Below are positions 1-8,810 of a stretch of 64,000 bases of DNA, in pieces. The notes under the pieces are model-generated. The model had not been told where the DNA came from. It ran no database searches and saw only the letters and a list, made by a program, of their open reading frames with translations. A program made the position numbers and the translations under genes. Numbering within the stretch: position 1 is the first letter of the stretch; every line of letters starts with the position of its first letter. This stretch comes from Chryseobacterium mucoviscidosis. GTDB taxonomy: Bacteria > Bacteroidota > Bacteroidia > Flavobacteriales > Weeksellaceae. The DNA is taken from positions 1 to 64,000 of the forward strand of contig NZ_MVAG01000117.1 of assembly GCF_002177115.1 (NCBI RefSeq). The letters are read 5' to 3'.

Positions 1-47
1 CCGCCCTGTCACGGCGGAGGTCGCGGGTTCGAGTCCCGTCCGGATCG
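1..47 (+). tRNA. tRNA-Asp (GTC), 5' truncated by window edge
   Basis: The anticodon stem, T arm and 3' acceptor strand of a tRNA-Asp are present and identical to the matching part of the complete copy 33 nt downstream. The 5' half lies outside the window. CCA is not encoded. Confidence 0.95.
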
Positions 48-80
48 CAAAAGTTTTCTAAATTTCTTTTAAAAAAAATT

Positions 81-154
81 GATCCGGTAGTTCAGCTGGT
101 TAGAATGCCGCCCTGTCACGGCGGAGGTCGCGGGTTCGAGTCCCGTCCGGATCG
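81..154 (+). tRNA. tRNA-Asp (GTC)
   Basis: A complete cloverleaf. Acceptor strands GATCCGG/CCGGATC pair, the discriminator base is G, the anticodon GTC is at 115-117, and the T loop reads TTCGAGTC. CCA is not encoded. It is a tandem duplicate of the partial copy at 1-47, and a hairpin terminator follows at once. Confidence 0.97.
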
Positions 155-160
155 CAAAAA

Positions 161-190
161 GTCTTCTAAATTTTAGGAGACTTTTTTATT
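161..190 (+). terminator. Rho-independent terminator after the tRNA-Asp pair
   Basis: Stem GTCTTCT/AGGAGAC (one G-T pair, extendable by A-T pairs) is followed by a run of T from 182. Confidence 0.8.
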
Positions 191-312
191 TTTATATTTT
201 CAGAGTAATTTCATAAACTGTAATGTGTGCTTTTCTGAAAAACCTTTTCCTGAATTTTGTATACACATCATTTTTTATATTTCCGAAGTAATCTTAAAAT
301 TAAAAAGAACTT

Positions 313-693
313 ATGACCATATTGAATTTCGATTGGAGCAACAAGGCTGCATTAAAAGAAAATCTTTTAAAATGGGCTTACGATGAAAATTTAATCCTTT
401 TGGAAGATGATGAAGATGTTCTTTTTTTTGATAACGAATGGATGGGAACAATTTTTCCGTACATGTTTGACGAAAAATGCATTAAGAGAGATTATATCAT
501 CTTTATTCTTAAAAACTATATCAGAGATAGTTTTTCGCGTAGAAGATCACTGGCAGAATTGGAAACCATTCAGGAGCTATTTATCGATGAAATGCAAGAT
601 TACTGTTCTGTAAATAATGACCAACTGATTAAAGATGCTATAGCCTATTTTTTACGTTGCAAGACCAGATTAGAGAAAAATAAAAAGATCTGA
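313..693 (+). CDS. Hypothetical 126-residue acidic protein
   Basis: I do not recognise this protein. It has no signal peptide or membrane segment, is rich in Asp/Glu near the N-terminus (LLEDDEDV) and basic at the C-terminus (RLEKNKKI), and is probably cytoplasmic and helical. It stands alone, downstream of the tRNA-Asp terminator and before a 476-bp AT-rich gap. Upstream, a TTTTG at about 255 and TATATTTC near 277 resemble the Bacteroidota -33/-7 elements with one mismatch, so it may have its own promoter. Codon use looks like its neighbours. Being a coding gene is likely; its function is unknown. Confidence 0.7.
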   Translation: MTILNFDWSNKAALKENLLKWAYDENLILLEDDEDVLFFDNEWMGTIFPYMFDEKCIKRDYIIFILKNYIRDSFSRRRSLAELETIQELFIDEMQDYCSVNNDQLIKDAIAYFLRCKTRLEKNKKI

Positions 694-1169
694 TAAGATA
701 TTTTAAATATTCAACTTTGAAGATGATATTCTAAATATAACTTTTCTAAAATAAAATTATTGGCTGTTAAACTTACTGATTACTAAAGGTTTTTTTAGTC
801 AATTCTGCATAGAATGTGATAAAATATGGCGTTTTTTAAAAAGTTTATGAATTAATTTTTTTCGTTTTTTATTAAATATTCAATTATAATTTTAATTTTT
901 TCAATAATAAATTTTTATAAATTAAAGTATTCTTTTTAAATTGATTAAAATATAATGTTTTTCATTGTTTATTTGGTTTAAACTTGTATATTAGACATCA
1001 AATCACAAAGTTAAATGAAAATTATTCAATTAATCACAACAGATTGAATAATGTCATTAAAATTATTTCGAAAACCTAAAGTAGTTGCTGTTCTGCAATC
1101 TATTCCAAATACATTTTACTGAGCATTTAACTTGTTAGATTATAATAATAAGTATAAAACCTTAACACT
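694..1169 (+). other. AT-rich intergenic gap, no recognisable gene
   Basis: This very AT-rich stretch of 476 bp has only mini-ORFs, such as a 23-codon one at 1051-1122, none with convincing support. It presumably holds the promoter of the secreted-protein cluster that starts at 1170. I see no repeat or hairpin comparable to those in other gaps. Confidence 0.5.
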
Positions 1170-1793
1170 ATGAGGTTCATTTTTATTGTATGCACATTTT
1201 TAATGTCTCCTCTCTTTATGTCTCAGGTAGGGATAAATACACCCAGTCCCGATCCTTCGGCAGCTCTGGATATTGTTGCTAAAGCATCAGATAAAGGTTT
1301 ACTTATTCCTCGTGTTCCTCTTCAAAACATTACAGATATTACCACAGTGCCTAATCCTGCAGTAAGCCTCCTTGTATACAATACGACTTCAAATGCAGGA
1401 ATTACCAAAGGATATTATTATTGGGACGGAAGCAAGTGGCTTAGATTTAACGACAGCTCAAAAATTTTTTACGGAAACGCAGATCCAACGATTCCTACTA
1501 CGAATTCTACCGGAGATATATACGTTAATAATTCCACCGGAACTCTTTTTGTGTATAACGGTAGCAACTGGATTTCGCAAATGTCCGGAACCGAAATCCT
1601 TTCTGTAAAAATTATTGCTGCGGACGGTCAGACAGAATTCCCCACTCCATGGAGCATCAGTACTTCCAATACAAAAGTTTACAGAAATGGGGTAAACATA
1701 GATTTTCAGGTTCTTTCTTCATTTAATATAAAACTGGAGACCGGAGTATCCTGCTATGCCAACGATGAGATAAAAATTTACAAATTCTTATAA
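1170..1793 (+). CDS. Secreted protein with tail-fibre-like repeats
   Basis: A predicted exported protein of 207 residues with a signal peptide (MRFIFIVCTFLMSPLFMSQ) followed by the motif VGINTPSP..SAALDI, common in Flavobacteriia surface proteins. After that come KG(Y)3WDGSKW-type segments (about 90-100), seen in phage-tail or collar-like proteins. The last third carries a KVYRNG motif and ends in DEIKIYKFL; the next gene ends in the related QVWVYRNG and GDIIEVQYMK. It is the first of three same-strand genes with 20- and 50-nt gaps, likely one transcription unit. A structural or adhesive role at the cell surface is inferred; no enzymatic motif is visible. Confidence 0.75.
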   Translation: MRFIFIVCTFLMSPLFMSQVGINTPSPDPSAALDIVAKASDKGLLIPRVPLQNITDITTVPNPAVSLLVYNTTSNAGITKGYYYWDGSKWLRFNDSSKIFYGNADPTIPTTNSTGDIYVNNSTGTLFVYNGSNWISQMSGTEILSVKIIAADGQTEFPTPWSISTSNTKVYRNGVNIDFQVLSSFNIKLETGVSCYANDEIKIYKFL

Positions 1794-1813
1794 AAATTTT
1801 AAAATTAAATAAC

Positions 1814-2497
1814 ATGAAAAAGTATCTACAAACTTCCGCAATTTTAGTATTTCTTTTTGCAGCTTCCGGAGCTGTACAAGCACAACAAACAACTGGTGAT
1901 GTAGCCCAGAACTCTGCTAATGGAGCGGCGCAGGCTCTTAACGGAACTATCAGGGTGATTGATAACAAAGGAACCATCAAATATCTACAGGCTAAAAACG
2001 GAATTACAACCCTTACCAATACTACGAATAATGTAACAACAACAACGTGGCAACTGGGAGGAACCCTTACTGATGATACCAGTATAGATCTTAATGGGAA
2101 AAAATTTGGTCTTGCCAATGTACTTCAGAATACCAATACCAATCAGGCAGGATCTAATGTTCCGGCAACTTCTGCAACGCTGGGAACTTCGGGATATACG
2201 ATTCTTGTAAGAGACGAAGCTACAGGAAATGTCTTAAAAATGCTTTCAACAGATCTTGTACAGAGCGGACATGAAAAATTTACTTCAACAGCAGGTCAGA
2301 CATCTTACAGTTTAACAGGATCTCCTGTGTTACCTACATATTCTCAGGTATGGGTCTACAGAAATGGTGCAAAATTAATTGCTAATGAAGATTATACTGT
2401 TTCGGGATCTGCAGTGACACTTGTTCCGAACGGAAGTGCTCCTAATGATTGGTCTGTATTGGCAGGCGATATTATTGAGGTGCAGTACATGAAGTAA
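1814..2497 (+). CDS. Secreted protein with YRNG beta-domain
   Basis: A protein of 227 residues with a clear signal peptide (cleavage near AVQAQ). The mature N-terminus contains RVIDNKGTIKYLQ, and the next gene has a near-identical RVIDNKGTLKQV. The C-terminal 60 residues (QTSYSLTG...VWVYRNGAKL...YTVSGSAVTLV...GDIIEVQYMK) look like the small beta-sandwich found near the tips of phage tail fibres. Middle segments are rich in Thr, Asn and Gly. It is likely exported and structural. Function is unproven; the shared motifs argue that the three genes form one surface assembly or arose by duplication. Confidence 0.75.
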   Translation: MKKYLQTSAILVFLFAASGAVQAQQTTGDVAQNSANGAAQALNGTIRVIDNKGTIKYLQAKNGITTLTNTTNNVTTTTWQLGGTLTDDTSIDLNGKKFGLANVLQNTNTNQAGSNVPATSATLGTSGYTILVRDEATGNVLKMLSTDLVQSGHEKFTSTAGQTSYSLTGSPVLPTYSQVWVYRNGAKLIANEDYTVSGSAVTLVPNGSAPNDWSVLAGDIIEVQYMK

Positions 2498-2547
2498 GAT
2501 TGTTCCTAAAACCAATCATTTATTTTCATATTATTGATAAACACGAG

Positions 2548-4212
2548 ATGGGCAAATTATTCGATTTTCTTTTTTTAGTTTTATCTGTTTCGCTCTATTC
2601 ACAAGTCAGGGTTATTGATAATAAAGGTACCCTTAAACAGGTTGATGAATCGAAATGGATTTTATCCGGGAATAATATTTATAATAAAAACTCCGGAAAT
2701 GTAGGAATTGGTATATCCAGTCCCTCAGAAAAGCTTGAAGTAAATGGAATTGTAAAATCAGTGGGCGCTGTTTATACCAACTCGGCGCTTTTCAATAAAA
2801 TTTTATATGCAAATGCTTCCGGTAATGTGAGTCCGCTATCTTTAGGAGCCGGACTTACATTATCCGGAGGTATTCTTAATACAGTGAATAGTGGGACAGT
2901 TACAAGTGTAGGACTAAGTATGCCTTCTGCTTTCAGTGTTTCAAATTCTCCGATTACCAATTCGGGAACGATTACCGTCTCCGGTTCGGGAACCATTTCT
3001 CAATACATCAGAGGAAATGGCACTTTGGGAAATTTTTCTTTATCCGGTTTAAGCGATGTATCGCTTTCTGCTCTTACAACAGGACAGATTTTACAGTATA
3101 ATGGTACTTCATGGATAAATATATCACCTAATTCAACGCTTACAAGAGGTAATTTAACGACAACCACTACAGGATTATCTGTAACCGGAGGGACTAATGC
3201 CGTTTTGGGCAGTGGAACAGCGGTGGATTACAATTTAGTTACGGGTATCGGTAACCTTGTTTCGGGAACTCAGGGAGTCTTGGGAGGGACAGGAAATGCA
3301 AACACATACATTGGTGCAGACGGACAGAAACATTTACTTCCATCTGCCTATTCTTTACCAATTGCAAGTTCTACAACTCTTGGAGGAGTAAAGATTGGTT
3401 CAGGAATAAATATTGCTCCAGACGGAACGATTTCCACTTCCAATACGGGAACTGTAACCAATATTGCCACAGGAACAGGACTTACAGGAGGACCCATAAC
3501 ATCTACAGGAACTATATCTTTAAGCAATACTACAGTCACTGCCGGAACTTATGGAACTGCATCTACAACGATTCCTACTTTCACAGTTAATGCACAGGGA
3601 CAGTTAACAGCAGCCGGAACTTATCCAACATCGGGAATATCAATTGCAGGCGATGTTACAGGAACTTTAGGAGCCTCTACAGTTGCGAAAATTCAGGGAA
3701 GAAATGTTGCCAATACAGCACCGACTAACGGACAGACACTAATTTACAATACCACTACAAGCCAGTGGGAACCTAGTAATGATACATTTCCTCAGTTGCT
3801 CGTAGATGCTTCAAGAACAACAACATATACTCCTTCTGCTACCTATACAGTGATACCTTATAATAGTACCGCAGTAAATGTAGGAACTTCTTATAATACA
3901 ACATCAGGAAGTTTTACGGCTCCGGGAACAGGAACCTACCAGATTATAGCAAATAACAGTTTTAATGCAAATACAGCAGCAAATCATTCAATTACAACCA
4001 GAATTGTTGTAAACGGTACAACAGATACAGAATCATCCTGTTCGGCATCTCCATATGCAGGAAGCGGAGTTAACATTACAAGCTCTCCGTCAACAGTAGT
4101 GAACTTAACAGCCGGACAAACGGTTAATATACAAGTAGGTGGGGAAGTGGGTACTGTTACTGCTTTAACAGGCACAGGGCAGCACAGATTAAAAATTATC
4201 AGGTTAAATTAA
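2548..4212 (+). CDS. Secreted tail-fibre-like protein with C1q-like C-terminus
   Basis: A 554-residue protein. The ATG at 2548 is chosen over an upstream TTG at 2500 because a signal peptide (MGKLFDFLFLVLSVSLYSQ) begins there. It has RVIDNKGT, then GNVGIGISSPSEKLEVNG, typical of tail-fibre or trimeric adhesin shafts. Several GTVTSVGLS..., SGTITVSG and GTGLTGGPIT repeats follow, which are low-complexity beta-structure segments common in phage tail fibres. The last ~125 residues (NTTSGSFTAPGTGTYQI... to HRLKIIRL) resemble a C1q/TNF jelly-roll domain. I infer a trimeric surface fibre with a globular tip. Thr, Ser and Gly dominate. No anchoring motif or type IX C-terminal domain was recognised. 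Confidence 0.8.
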   Translation: MGKLFDFLFLVLSVSLYSQVRVIDNKGTLKQVDESKWILSGNNIYNKNSGNVGIGISSPSEKLEVNGIVKSVGAVYTNSALFNKILYANASGNVSPLSLGAGLTLSGGILNTVNSGTVTSVGLSMPSAFSVSNSPITNSGTITVSGSGTISQYIRGNGTLGNFSLSGLSDVSLSALTTGQILQYNGTSWINISPNSTLTRGNLTTTTTGLSVTGGTNAVLGSGTAVDYNLVTGIGNLVSGTQGVLGGTGNANTYIGADGQKHLLPSAYSLPIASSTTLGGVKIGSGINIAPDGTISTSNTGTVTNIATGTGLTGGPITSTGTISLSNTTVTAGTYGTASTTIPTFTVNAQGQLTAAGTYPTSGISIAGDVTGTLGASTVAKIQGRNVANTAPTNGQTLIYNTTTSQWEPSNDTFPQLLVDASRTTTYTPSATYTVIPYNSTAVNVGTSYNTTSGSFTAPGTGTYQIIANNSFNANTAANHSITTRIVVNGTTDTESSCSASPYAGSGVNITSSPSTVVNLTAGQTVNIQVGGEVGTVTALTGTGQHRLKIIRLN

Positions 4213-4410
4213 TTCGGATAATTAACCGCGTATACCTTAGATTTCAGTCAATTCATACGATATTTAACATAACTACATTTAATAATTCTTGATTCAAAAT
4301 ATTAACTGTTCACCGTATTTTTACGGTAAATTGATTCTGCATTTTTTTTATCCGATTTTAGGTCTGATATTTGTACTGAGTAGAAAAAAAATTATTGCCC
4401 ACTTTTATTT

Positions 4411-5448
4411 ATGAAAAACAGACTTGTGAAAAAATCACTTCTTTATGCATTCTTTATCAGCTTAATGATGATTTCCTGTAAAAAAGAAATTGAAAAAATC
4501 AGCGACAAAATCAATGACACCACTTCATCAATCAGTGAACCTGATCCTGAGACAGATTCTGTGGTTGTGAAAAAAGATTCCGTAGTTGAAAAAGAATCTT
4601 TACCTCCGGCAATGCAGGAAGATGGCTTTTATAATGCTTTTATTTTCCCTAAAGACAAAAAAATAAAAGATTCTTTATTCGGAATCTTCAACAAAAAATA
4701 TACAGAGAAAGAACGTTATGCTATTTTAGCTTTAAATAGGCTGGATTCCAAAAATAAATGGAATGCAGATACTTTGGTAGTTCCTGCAAAAATTGATACT
4801 ACATTAATGGAGTATTCTCCTTTCCCGATGCAGCTTGATGTGTTGAGTCCGGTAAAGAAATTCGTTATCTTTTCTTATCCTATTCAAGCATACGGAGTGT
4901 ATTCAAATGGAACTCTTGTGAAGTGGGGACCTACAAGTATGGGAAAGAAAACGGCGAAAACAAAAACAGGTCTTACCTTTGCCAATTGGAAAAAACAACT
5001 GGCGATCTCAACTGTAAGCAGCGAGTGGAAATTGCCTTATAATTTCAACATCTTTAACCTCGACGGAATAGGATGGCATCAGTATGACCTTCCGGGTTAC
5101 CCTGCATCGCATTCATGTCTAAGATTATTGATGAAAGATGCAAAATGGCTTTATGGTTATGCAGATACATGGGTTTTAAATCCGGGAGGAGCGACTACAA
5201 AAGCAAAAGGAACGGCTGTAATGGTTTATGGAGATTACGGTTGGGGAAAAAGAAAACCTTGGAGAAAACTTCTTAGCGATCCTAATGCCAACAGCGTTTC
5301 TGTGGAAGAAATGACTAAAATGATCGAGCCCAATATCGAAAGAATACTGAAAGAGCAGGATAACAGAGAAAAAGTGGTAGATTCTATAAAAGCGGCAAAA
5401 GCTGTATTGGAACAAATGCCGCAAACCACTAAGACCGTTGCTCCTTAA
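4411..5448 (+). CDS. L,D-transpeptidase (YkuD) lipoprotein
   Basis: Catalyses L,D cross-linking of peptidoglycan or anchoring of envelope proteins, in the periplasm. It has a lipoprotein signal with the lipid-attached Cys at residue 23 (MMISCKKE), an acidic linker with VVKKDSVVEKES, and a YkuD-type domain from about residue 145 to 275. The active-site region is H223...SHSCLR at 233-238; the usual motif is SHGC.R, so Gly is replaced by Ser while the nucleophile Cys236 and Arg238 remain. A charged helical tail follows. The length, 345 residues, fits lipidated family members. Its stop codon overlaps that of the convergent gene on the other strand through TTAA. Substrate specificity is unknown. 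Confidence 0.85.
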   Translation: MKNRLVKKSLLYAFFISLMMISCKKEIEKISDKINDTTSSISEPDPETDSVVVKKDSVVEKESLPPAMQEDGFYNAFIFPKDKKIKDSLFGIFNKKYTEKERYAILALNRLDSKNKWNADTLVVPAKIDTTLMEYSPFPMQLDVLSPVKKFVIFSYPIQAYGVYSNGTLVKWGPTSMGKKTAKTKTGLTFANWKKQLAISTVSSEWKLPYNFNIFNLDGIGWHQYDLPGYPASHSCLRLLMKDAKWLYGYADTWVLNPGGATTKAKGTAVMVYGDYGWGKRKPWRKLLSDPNANSVSVEEMTKMIEPNIERILKEQDNREKVVDSIKAAKAVLEQMPQTTKTVAP

Positions 5449-5969
5449 TCCAGTTTTTCAAACTGCAGCGTAGATTCTTCTGCGAATTTTCTGAGTTTCA
5501 GCATTTCATCTTTTCCTTTATGCTGCCCGAAACGTGCTGCTGCATAGGTAAGTGCAATGCAGAATAACATAATAAAAGATGCGGTAAGTGCCCATGGAAA
5601 TTCCTGACTTTTAATCTGTTTTTCCACATAATACATGGAAATAAAGACCATCCAGAGAATCGAAAACGCAAAATATAAAAACATAAAAAACGTCCAAACT
5701 GCGGAACTGGGTCCGAAAACGCCTCGTATCGCAGTTTTTTCGTCTTCAATTTCAATTCTTAAAGACAATCTTGGCTTCCAGTAGGTTTCGTAATCTGTTT
5801 CTACACAGATGGTTGCTACCTCTTTATTAATGTTGCCGGAAAACTCACCTTTATGTTCTTTTAGATATTTTTTCAGATTTTCTGCGTATTCATCTTTGGT
5901 TAAATGACTAAACATCTTAAATCGGGGTCTGGTTCTTATTTTGTCCAGCGTAGTTTCTTCGGTTTTCAT
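5445..5969 (-). CDS. Membrane protein with two adjacent TM helices
   Basis: A protein of 174 residues with no family I can name. The first ~85 residues are soluble and charged (KYLKEHKGEF, RLSLRIEIEDEK). Two hydrophobic helices follow at about 90-112 (TFFMFLYFAFSILWMVFI) and 125-145 (TASFIMLFCIALTYAAA), with a short basic tail. It starts one base after the stop of the protease gene upstream on the same strand (5971), so the two are probably co-transcribed. It ends in a stop overlapping the convergent L,D-transpeptidase gene. An inner-membrane accessory protein is a reasonable guess and nothing more. Confidence 0.75.
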   Translation of the reverse strand: MKTEETTLDKIRTRPRFKMFSHLTKDEYAENLKKYLKEHKGEFSGNINKEVATICVETDYETYWKPRLSLRIEIEDEKTAIRGVFGPSSAVWTFFMFLYFAFSILWMVFISMYYVEKQIKSQEFPWALTASFIMLFCIALTYAAARFGQHKGKDEMLKLRKFAEESTLQFEKLD

Positions 5970-5970
5970 A

Positions 5971-7302
5971 TCATTCTTGTTCTTGGTAAGGTATCGGATC
6001 CTCGAGAGTAAAGCTCAAAGTCATTTGTTTATTTTTTCTTTCAATCAGCATATTGATGGTTTTTCCTTCATCGGATTTCATCATTTCCATGATTTTATTG
6101 AGTGTCATGTCCTCTGTTTTTTTGCCATTGATGCTTATTAAACGATCGTCTTTCTGAAGTCCGGCTTTAGCTCCCGGAGAATCTTTACGCACTCCGGCGA
6201 TGGAAAAAATAGGTTTTAAAACAAAATTATACTGAAGGTTATTATTGATCACTTCAATTCCGTTGGAAGGACTTTCCTTTCTTTTAGCGGGAAGATTAAC
6301 GACGTCTTTCGTCCATTCCATGCCGTCCTGCTTAAAATCCAGACCGCTCATATTGAAATGAAAAGGATCATCATGACTTCCGTTCTTTTTTAAATACATC
6401 TTCTGTTCAGAATAATCGAATGCAACTGTAAAACGCCTCATGATATCTCCGCCAATGGAACCTTTTCTGTTTTCCACCATATTTACGTGCTGAATAGAAT
6501 ATTCATCAGGCATTGCCGTAAGCGGTTTTTCAAATTTAAAATCTCCGAGATACAGGTTGTGAATTCTGCTTCGTTTTCCAAATACATCCCCGTTAAAACC
6601 TCTTCCGAGATAATCATCAATATTCGGTCGGTTATATACAAAGTCTTTTATCAAAGCAGGAAACAGCCACATCGGGTCACTGTTTCCCAGATCAATTAAT
6701 AATTTTGAAGGCTTTCGTTCCCTTGTCATTTCCACATCGGCAATCACATAAGGTTTATTTTTTTCAATACTGATATCGATCTCTTTAAAATTTTTTATTT
6801 TTTTCTGAAATAAAGTTTTATCGTTGTAAATGATAATTTTTTTTGATGTATAGTCGATAACAACAGGATGGTCTTTAAAAAAATGATAACCGATAATTCC
6901 GTTTACAGGAATTCCTACGTGCGAGGAAATATTAAAATCCTGATCGGTAATAATATACACCGTCATTGAATAGTTTACGAAATTCTTTCCGATTTTTGCA
7001 ATATTATTATCGGAACGAAATCCGTCGATACTTGCGCTTCCTCCTAAACCGGCAAATTTTATCTTCTCAATATTCTGGAGATTGATTTCTTTATTTTCAA
7101 GACTGAAAATAGAAGTTTCTGCGACTCCGGTATCAAGTAAAAAAGTCAGATTTACTCCATTAATATTTACGGGAATAAAAATTAAATTGGCAATAAGTTT
7201 AAAAGGGATCACTGTTTTTTTTACATTCTGAATTTCAAAAGAATTCTGAGCACTCATAAAAATGCAGAACAGTACAAACACAAAAAAACACCTCAGTTTC
7301 AT
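5971..7302 (-). CDS. Retropepsin-like aspartyl protease with C-terminal PDZ domain
   Basis: A protein of 443 residues with a signal peptide (cleavage near FMSAQ). A retropepsin-like fold has the catalytic FLLDTG at about residues 54-59. The second half has LLIDLGNSDPMW, a DLG in place of a second DTG. A PDZ domain occupies roughly 350-435 (GVRKDSPGAKAGLQKDDRLISINGK). It is therefore likely a periplasmic or surface protease, or a peptide-binding relative. It leads a two-gene unit with the membrane protein at 5445. Whether the DLG half is catalytically competent cannot be told from sequence; single-domain retropepsins dimerise, and this one appears to be an internal tandem with an unequal second site. 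Confidence 0.8.
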   Translation of the reverse strand: MKLRCFFVFVLFCIFMSAQNSFEIQNVKKTVIPFKLIANLIFIPVNINGVNLTFLLDTGVAETSIFSLENKEINLQNIEKIKFAGLGGSASIDGFRSDNNIAKIGKNFVNYSMTVYIITDQDFNISSHVGIPVNGIIGYHFFKDHPVVIDYTSKKIIIYNDKTLFQKKIKNFKEIDISIEKNKPYVIADVEMTRERKPSKLLIDLGNSDPMWLFPALIKDFVYNRPNIDDYLGRGFNGDVFGKRSRIHNLYLGDFKFEKPLTAMPDEYSIQHVNMVENRKGSIGGDIMRRFTVAFDYSEQKMYLKKNGSHDDPFHFNMSGLDFKQDGMEWTKDVVNLPAKRKESPSNGIEVINNNLQYNFVLKPIFSIAGVRKDSPGAKAGLQKDDRLISINGKKTEDMTLNKIMEMMKSDEGKTINMLIERKNKQMTLSFTLEDPIPYQEQE

Positions 7303-7335
7303 TTACTGAATTTACTGAATTTATCTTTATCACCA

Positions 7336-7366
7336 ATAAAAAAACATTCCCAAAATGAGAATGTTT
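7336..7366 (-). terminator. Rho-independent terminator of the esterase gene
   Basis: Inverted arms AAACATTC/GAATGTTT are at 7342-7349 and 7359-7366. Reading the minus strand, a T-run follows the stem. It lies 47 nt past the esterase stop. Confidence 0.75.
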
Positions 7367-7412
7367 GTATTTTGTTTAATAATTTAAAACGAATGTTTAA
7401 ATTTCGATAATC

Positions 7413-8051
7413 TTATTTGGAAAAGAAGTCCATCAGATCCATATAATTTTTCTGATTCACTCCATGACCGCTCATATATTCTCTGAACGTAAAATAACAG
7501 CTTAAATCATACAAAAGATCTGCCGCTTTTCTTCCCCACTCCAAAGGAATTACCGCATCATCTGTTCCATGAGAGATAAAGAAGCGAAGTCTTTCCAGTT
7601 TTTTCTTATCCTTTACAATATCGGTGAGTAACTTTTCTTCCGGATAACTGCTTAAACACGCTACAAGATTGAACATTTCAGGATATTTCAGAGCCAGAGC
7701 ATAACATAAAATTCCTCCCTGACTGAAACCGCAAAGGTGAGTTTTTCCTTCCGTAATTCCGTAACTGTTTATAATTTTAAGAATACTTTCCGTAACGCTG
7801 TTTAAAGATTCTGTAGCCTGTGGAACATCAATAAAATTGTCAGGATTATTAAAATCGATATCATACCATGAAAAGCCTTCAAACTGGGTGTTTCTTGGTG
7901 CTCTGAAGCTTACGATAATCCAGTCTTTAGGAAGAGTTTCTCTGAAGCTGAAAAGATCCTGTTCATTGCTTCCGTAGCCATGAAGCATGAAAAGAATCGT
8001 GGTGTCGGAACTGATATTTTCGGGTTCTCTTACAATATAATCTAAATTCAT
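7413..8051 (-). CDS. Alpha/beta hydrolase, carboxylesterase/phospholipase type
   Basis: A hydrolase of the small carboxylesterase (YpfH/lysophospholipase) group, expected in the cytoplasm because no signal peptide is present. Visible motifs are the oxyanion segment MLHGYGSNEQD (about 21-31), the nucleophile elbow GFSQGG, the acid SHGTDDAVIP and the histidine in SGHGVN near the end. Length is 212 residues from the ATG at 8051. An in-frame ATG at 8099 is rejected because a perfect -7 promoter element sits at 8056-8063, downstream of it. The message would therefore be nearly leaderless. The natural ester substrate is unknown. Confidence 0.85.
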   Translation of the reverse strand: MNLDYIVREPENISSDTTILFMLHGYGSNEQDLFSFRETLPKDWIIVSFRAPRNTQFEGFSWYDIDFNNPDNFIDVPQATESLNSVTESILKIINSYGITEGKTHLCGFSQGGILCYALALKYPEMFNLVACLSSYPEEKLLTDIVKDKKKLERLRFFISHGTDDAVIPLEWGRKAADLLYDLSCYFTFREYMSGHGVNQKNYMDLMDFFSK

Positions 8052-8055
8052 ACGG

Positions 8056-8063
8056 CAAAGATA
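8056..8063 (-). promoter_or_regulatory. -7 promoter element TATCTTTG of the esterase gene
   Basis: A perfect TAnnTTTG match on the minus strand, ending 4 nt before the ATG at 8051. It decides the start codon. Confidence 0.7.
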
Positions 8064-8263
8064 ATTATTAATGATGTATCTATTCTTTAGCTCCATCAAA
8101 ATAAGACCATTTAAAATAGTTGGACAAACTGTCTTAAAGTGCCTGATAAATTAAGACAATATCCAGCCAGAAACAGCGTTATAATTATTTATTGAATTGA
8201 TATTATTTGCAATTCATTGTTGGAAATTTTTCATAAAAGTTATTTTTATATTGATAAAAAACC

Positions 8264-8271
8264 TATATTTG
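8264..8271 (+). promoter_or_regulatory. -7 promoter element TATATTTG of the small lipoprotein
   Basis: A perfect TAnnTTTG match 25 nt upstream of the ATG at 8297. Confidence 0.65.
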
Positions 8272-8296
8272 GAACATTAAAAATCTATTTGGAGAA

Positions 8297-8749
8297 ATGA
8301 AGCAATTTTACAAATCAAAAAGTTTACTTAGACTTTCTTTTTTATTCGCTGTATTATTTTCAGCAATCTTAGTTGTTAATTCTTGTAAGAAAGATGACGA
8401 TGATGAATTTACAGATCACATTATTCAGTTTGAAGCTAAAATAAATACAAAAGGTCCAAATCCACCTGCAAATCCACCTGTTACAGGAACTTTTTCAACT
8501 GTAGTTACACAGATCGGAACAGGGCAGAGTACTACTTTTAATCCTACAGGAACTACATGGTCCAGCGGAGAACAATTTGTAAGCTCAAGTCAGGCTCAGT
8601 TGAATTTAGCAGCAAATGCTGTTCTTCCTTATTCAGATTCTGAGCTAATCATCAATATCTATGTAGATGGAGAAGTTGCCAAAACTAAAAAGGTTGTAGG
8701 ATCGGGTACACAAAGTGCTTCAATTTCTTACAGCTTCTTAGAACTATAA
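8297..8749 (+). CDS. Small lipoprotein with acidic post-Cys export signal
   Basis: A 150-residue lipoprotein. The signal peptide ends in VVNSC, and the lipidated Cys is followed by KKDDDDEF. In Bacteroidota a K-(D/E)2 type sequence right after the Cys directs lipoproteins to the cell surface, so surface exposure is inferred. The mature part is a short beta-rich domain with GP/NPPANPPVTG and several Thr/Ser stretches. I recognise no family. It is monocistronic, with a promoter 25 nt upstream and a strong terminator 19 nt downstream. Confidence 0.8.
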   Translation: MKQFYKSKSLLRLSFLFAVLFSAILVVNSCKKDDDDEFTDHIIQFEAKINTKGPNPPANPPVTGTFSTVVTQIGTGQSTTFNPTGTTWSSGEQFVSSSQAQLNLAANAVLPYSDSELIINIYVDGEVAKTKKVVGSGTQSASISYSFLEL

Positions 8750-8767
8750 AAAATCATTCAAAATACC

Positions 8768-8797
8768 AAGACCATCTGAAAAGGTGGTCTTTTTTTA
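8768..8797 (+). terminator. Rho-independent terminator of the small lipoprotein gene
   Basis: Stem AAGACCATCT pairs with AGGTGGTCTT (one T-G pair) around a short A-rich loop. It is followed by seven T. Confidence 0.85.
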
Positions 8798-8810
8798 TGA
8801 TGTTACCTAA

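Noticed and set aside
1051..1122. A 23-codon ORF in the gap before 1170
   Set aside because: No promoter, terminator or amphipathic pattern supports it, in contrast to the peptide at 60835.
1723..2118. A 131-codon minus-strand frame opposite the secreted-protein genes
   Set aside because: It runs antisense through two genes with signal peptides and family motifs, and its sequence is low-complexity.
5102..5120. SHSCLR instead of SHGCxR in the L,D-transpeptidase as a sign of an inactive enzyme
   Set aside because: The Cys, His and Arg are intact; Gly to Ser occurs in this family as far as I recall and does not imply loss of activity.
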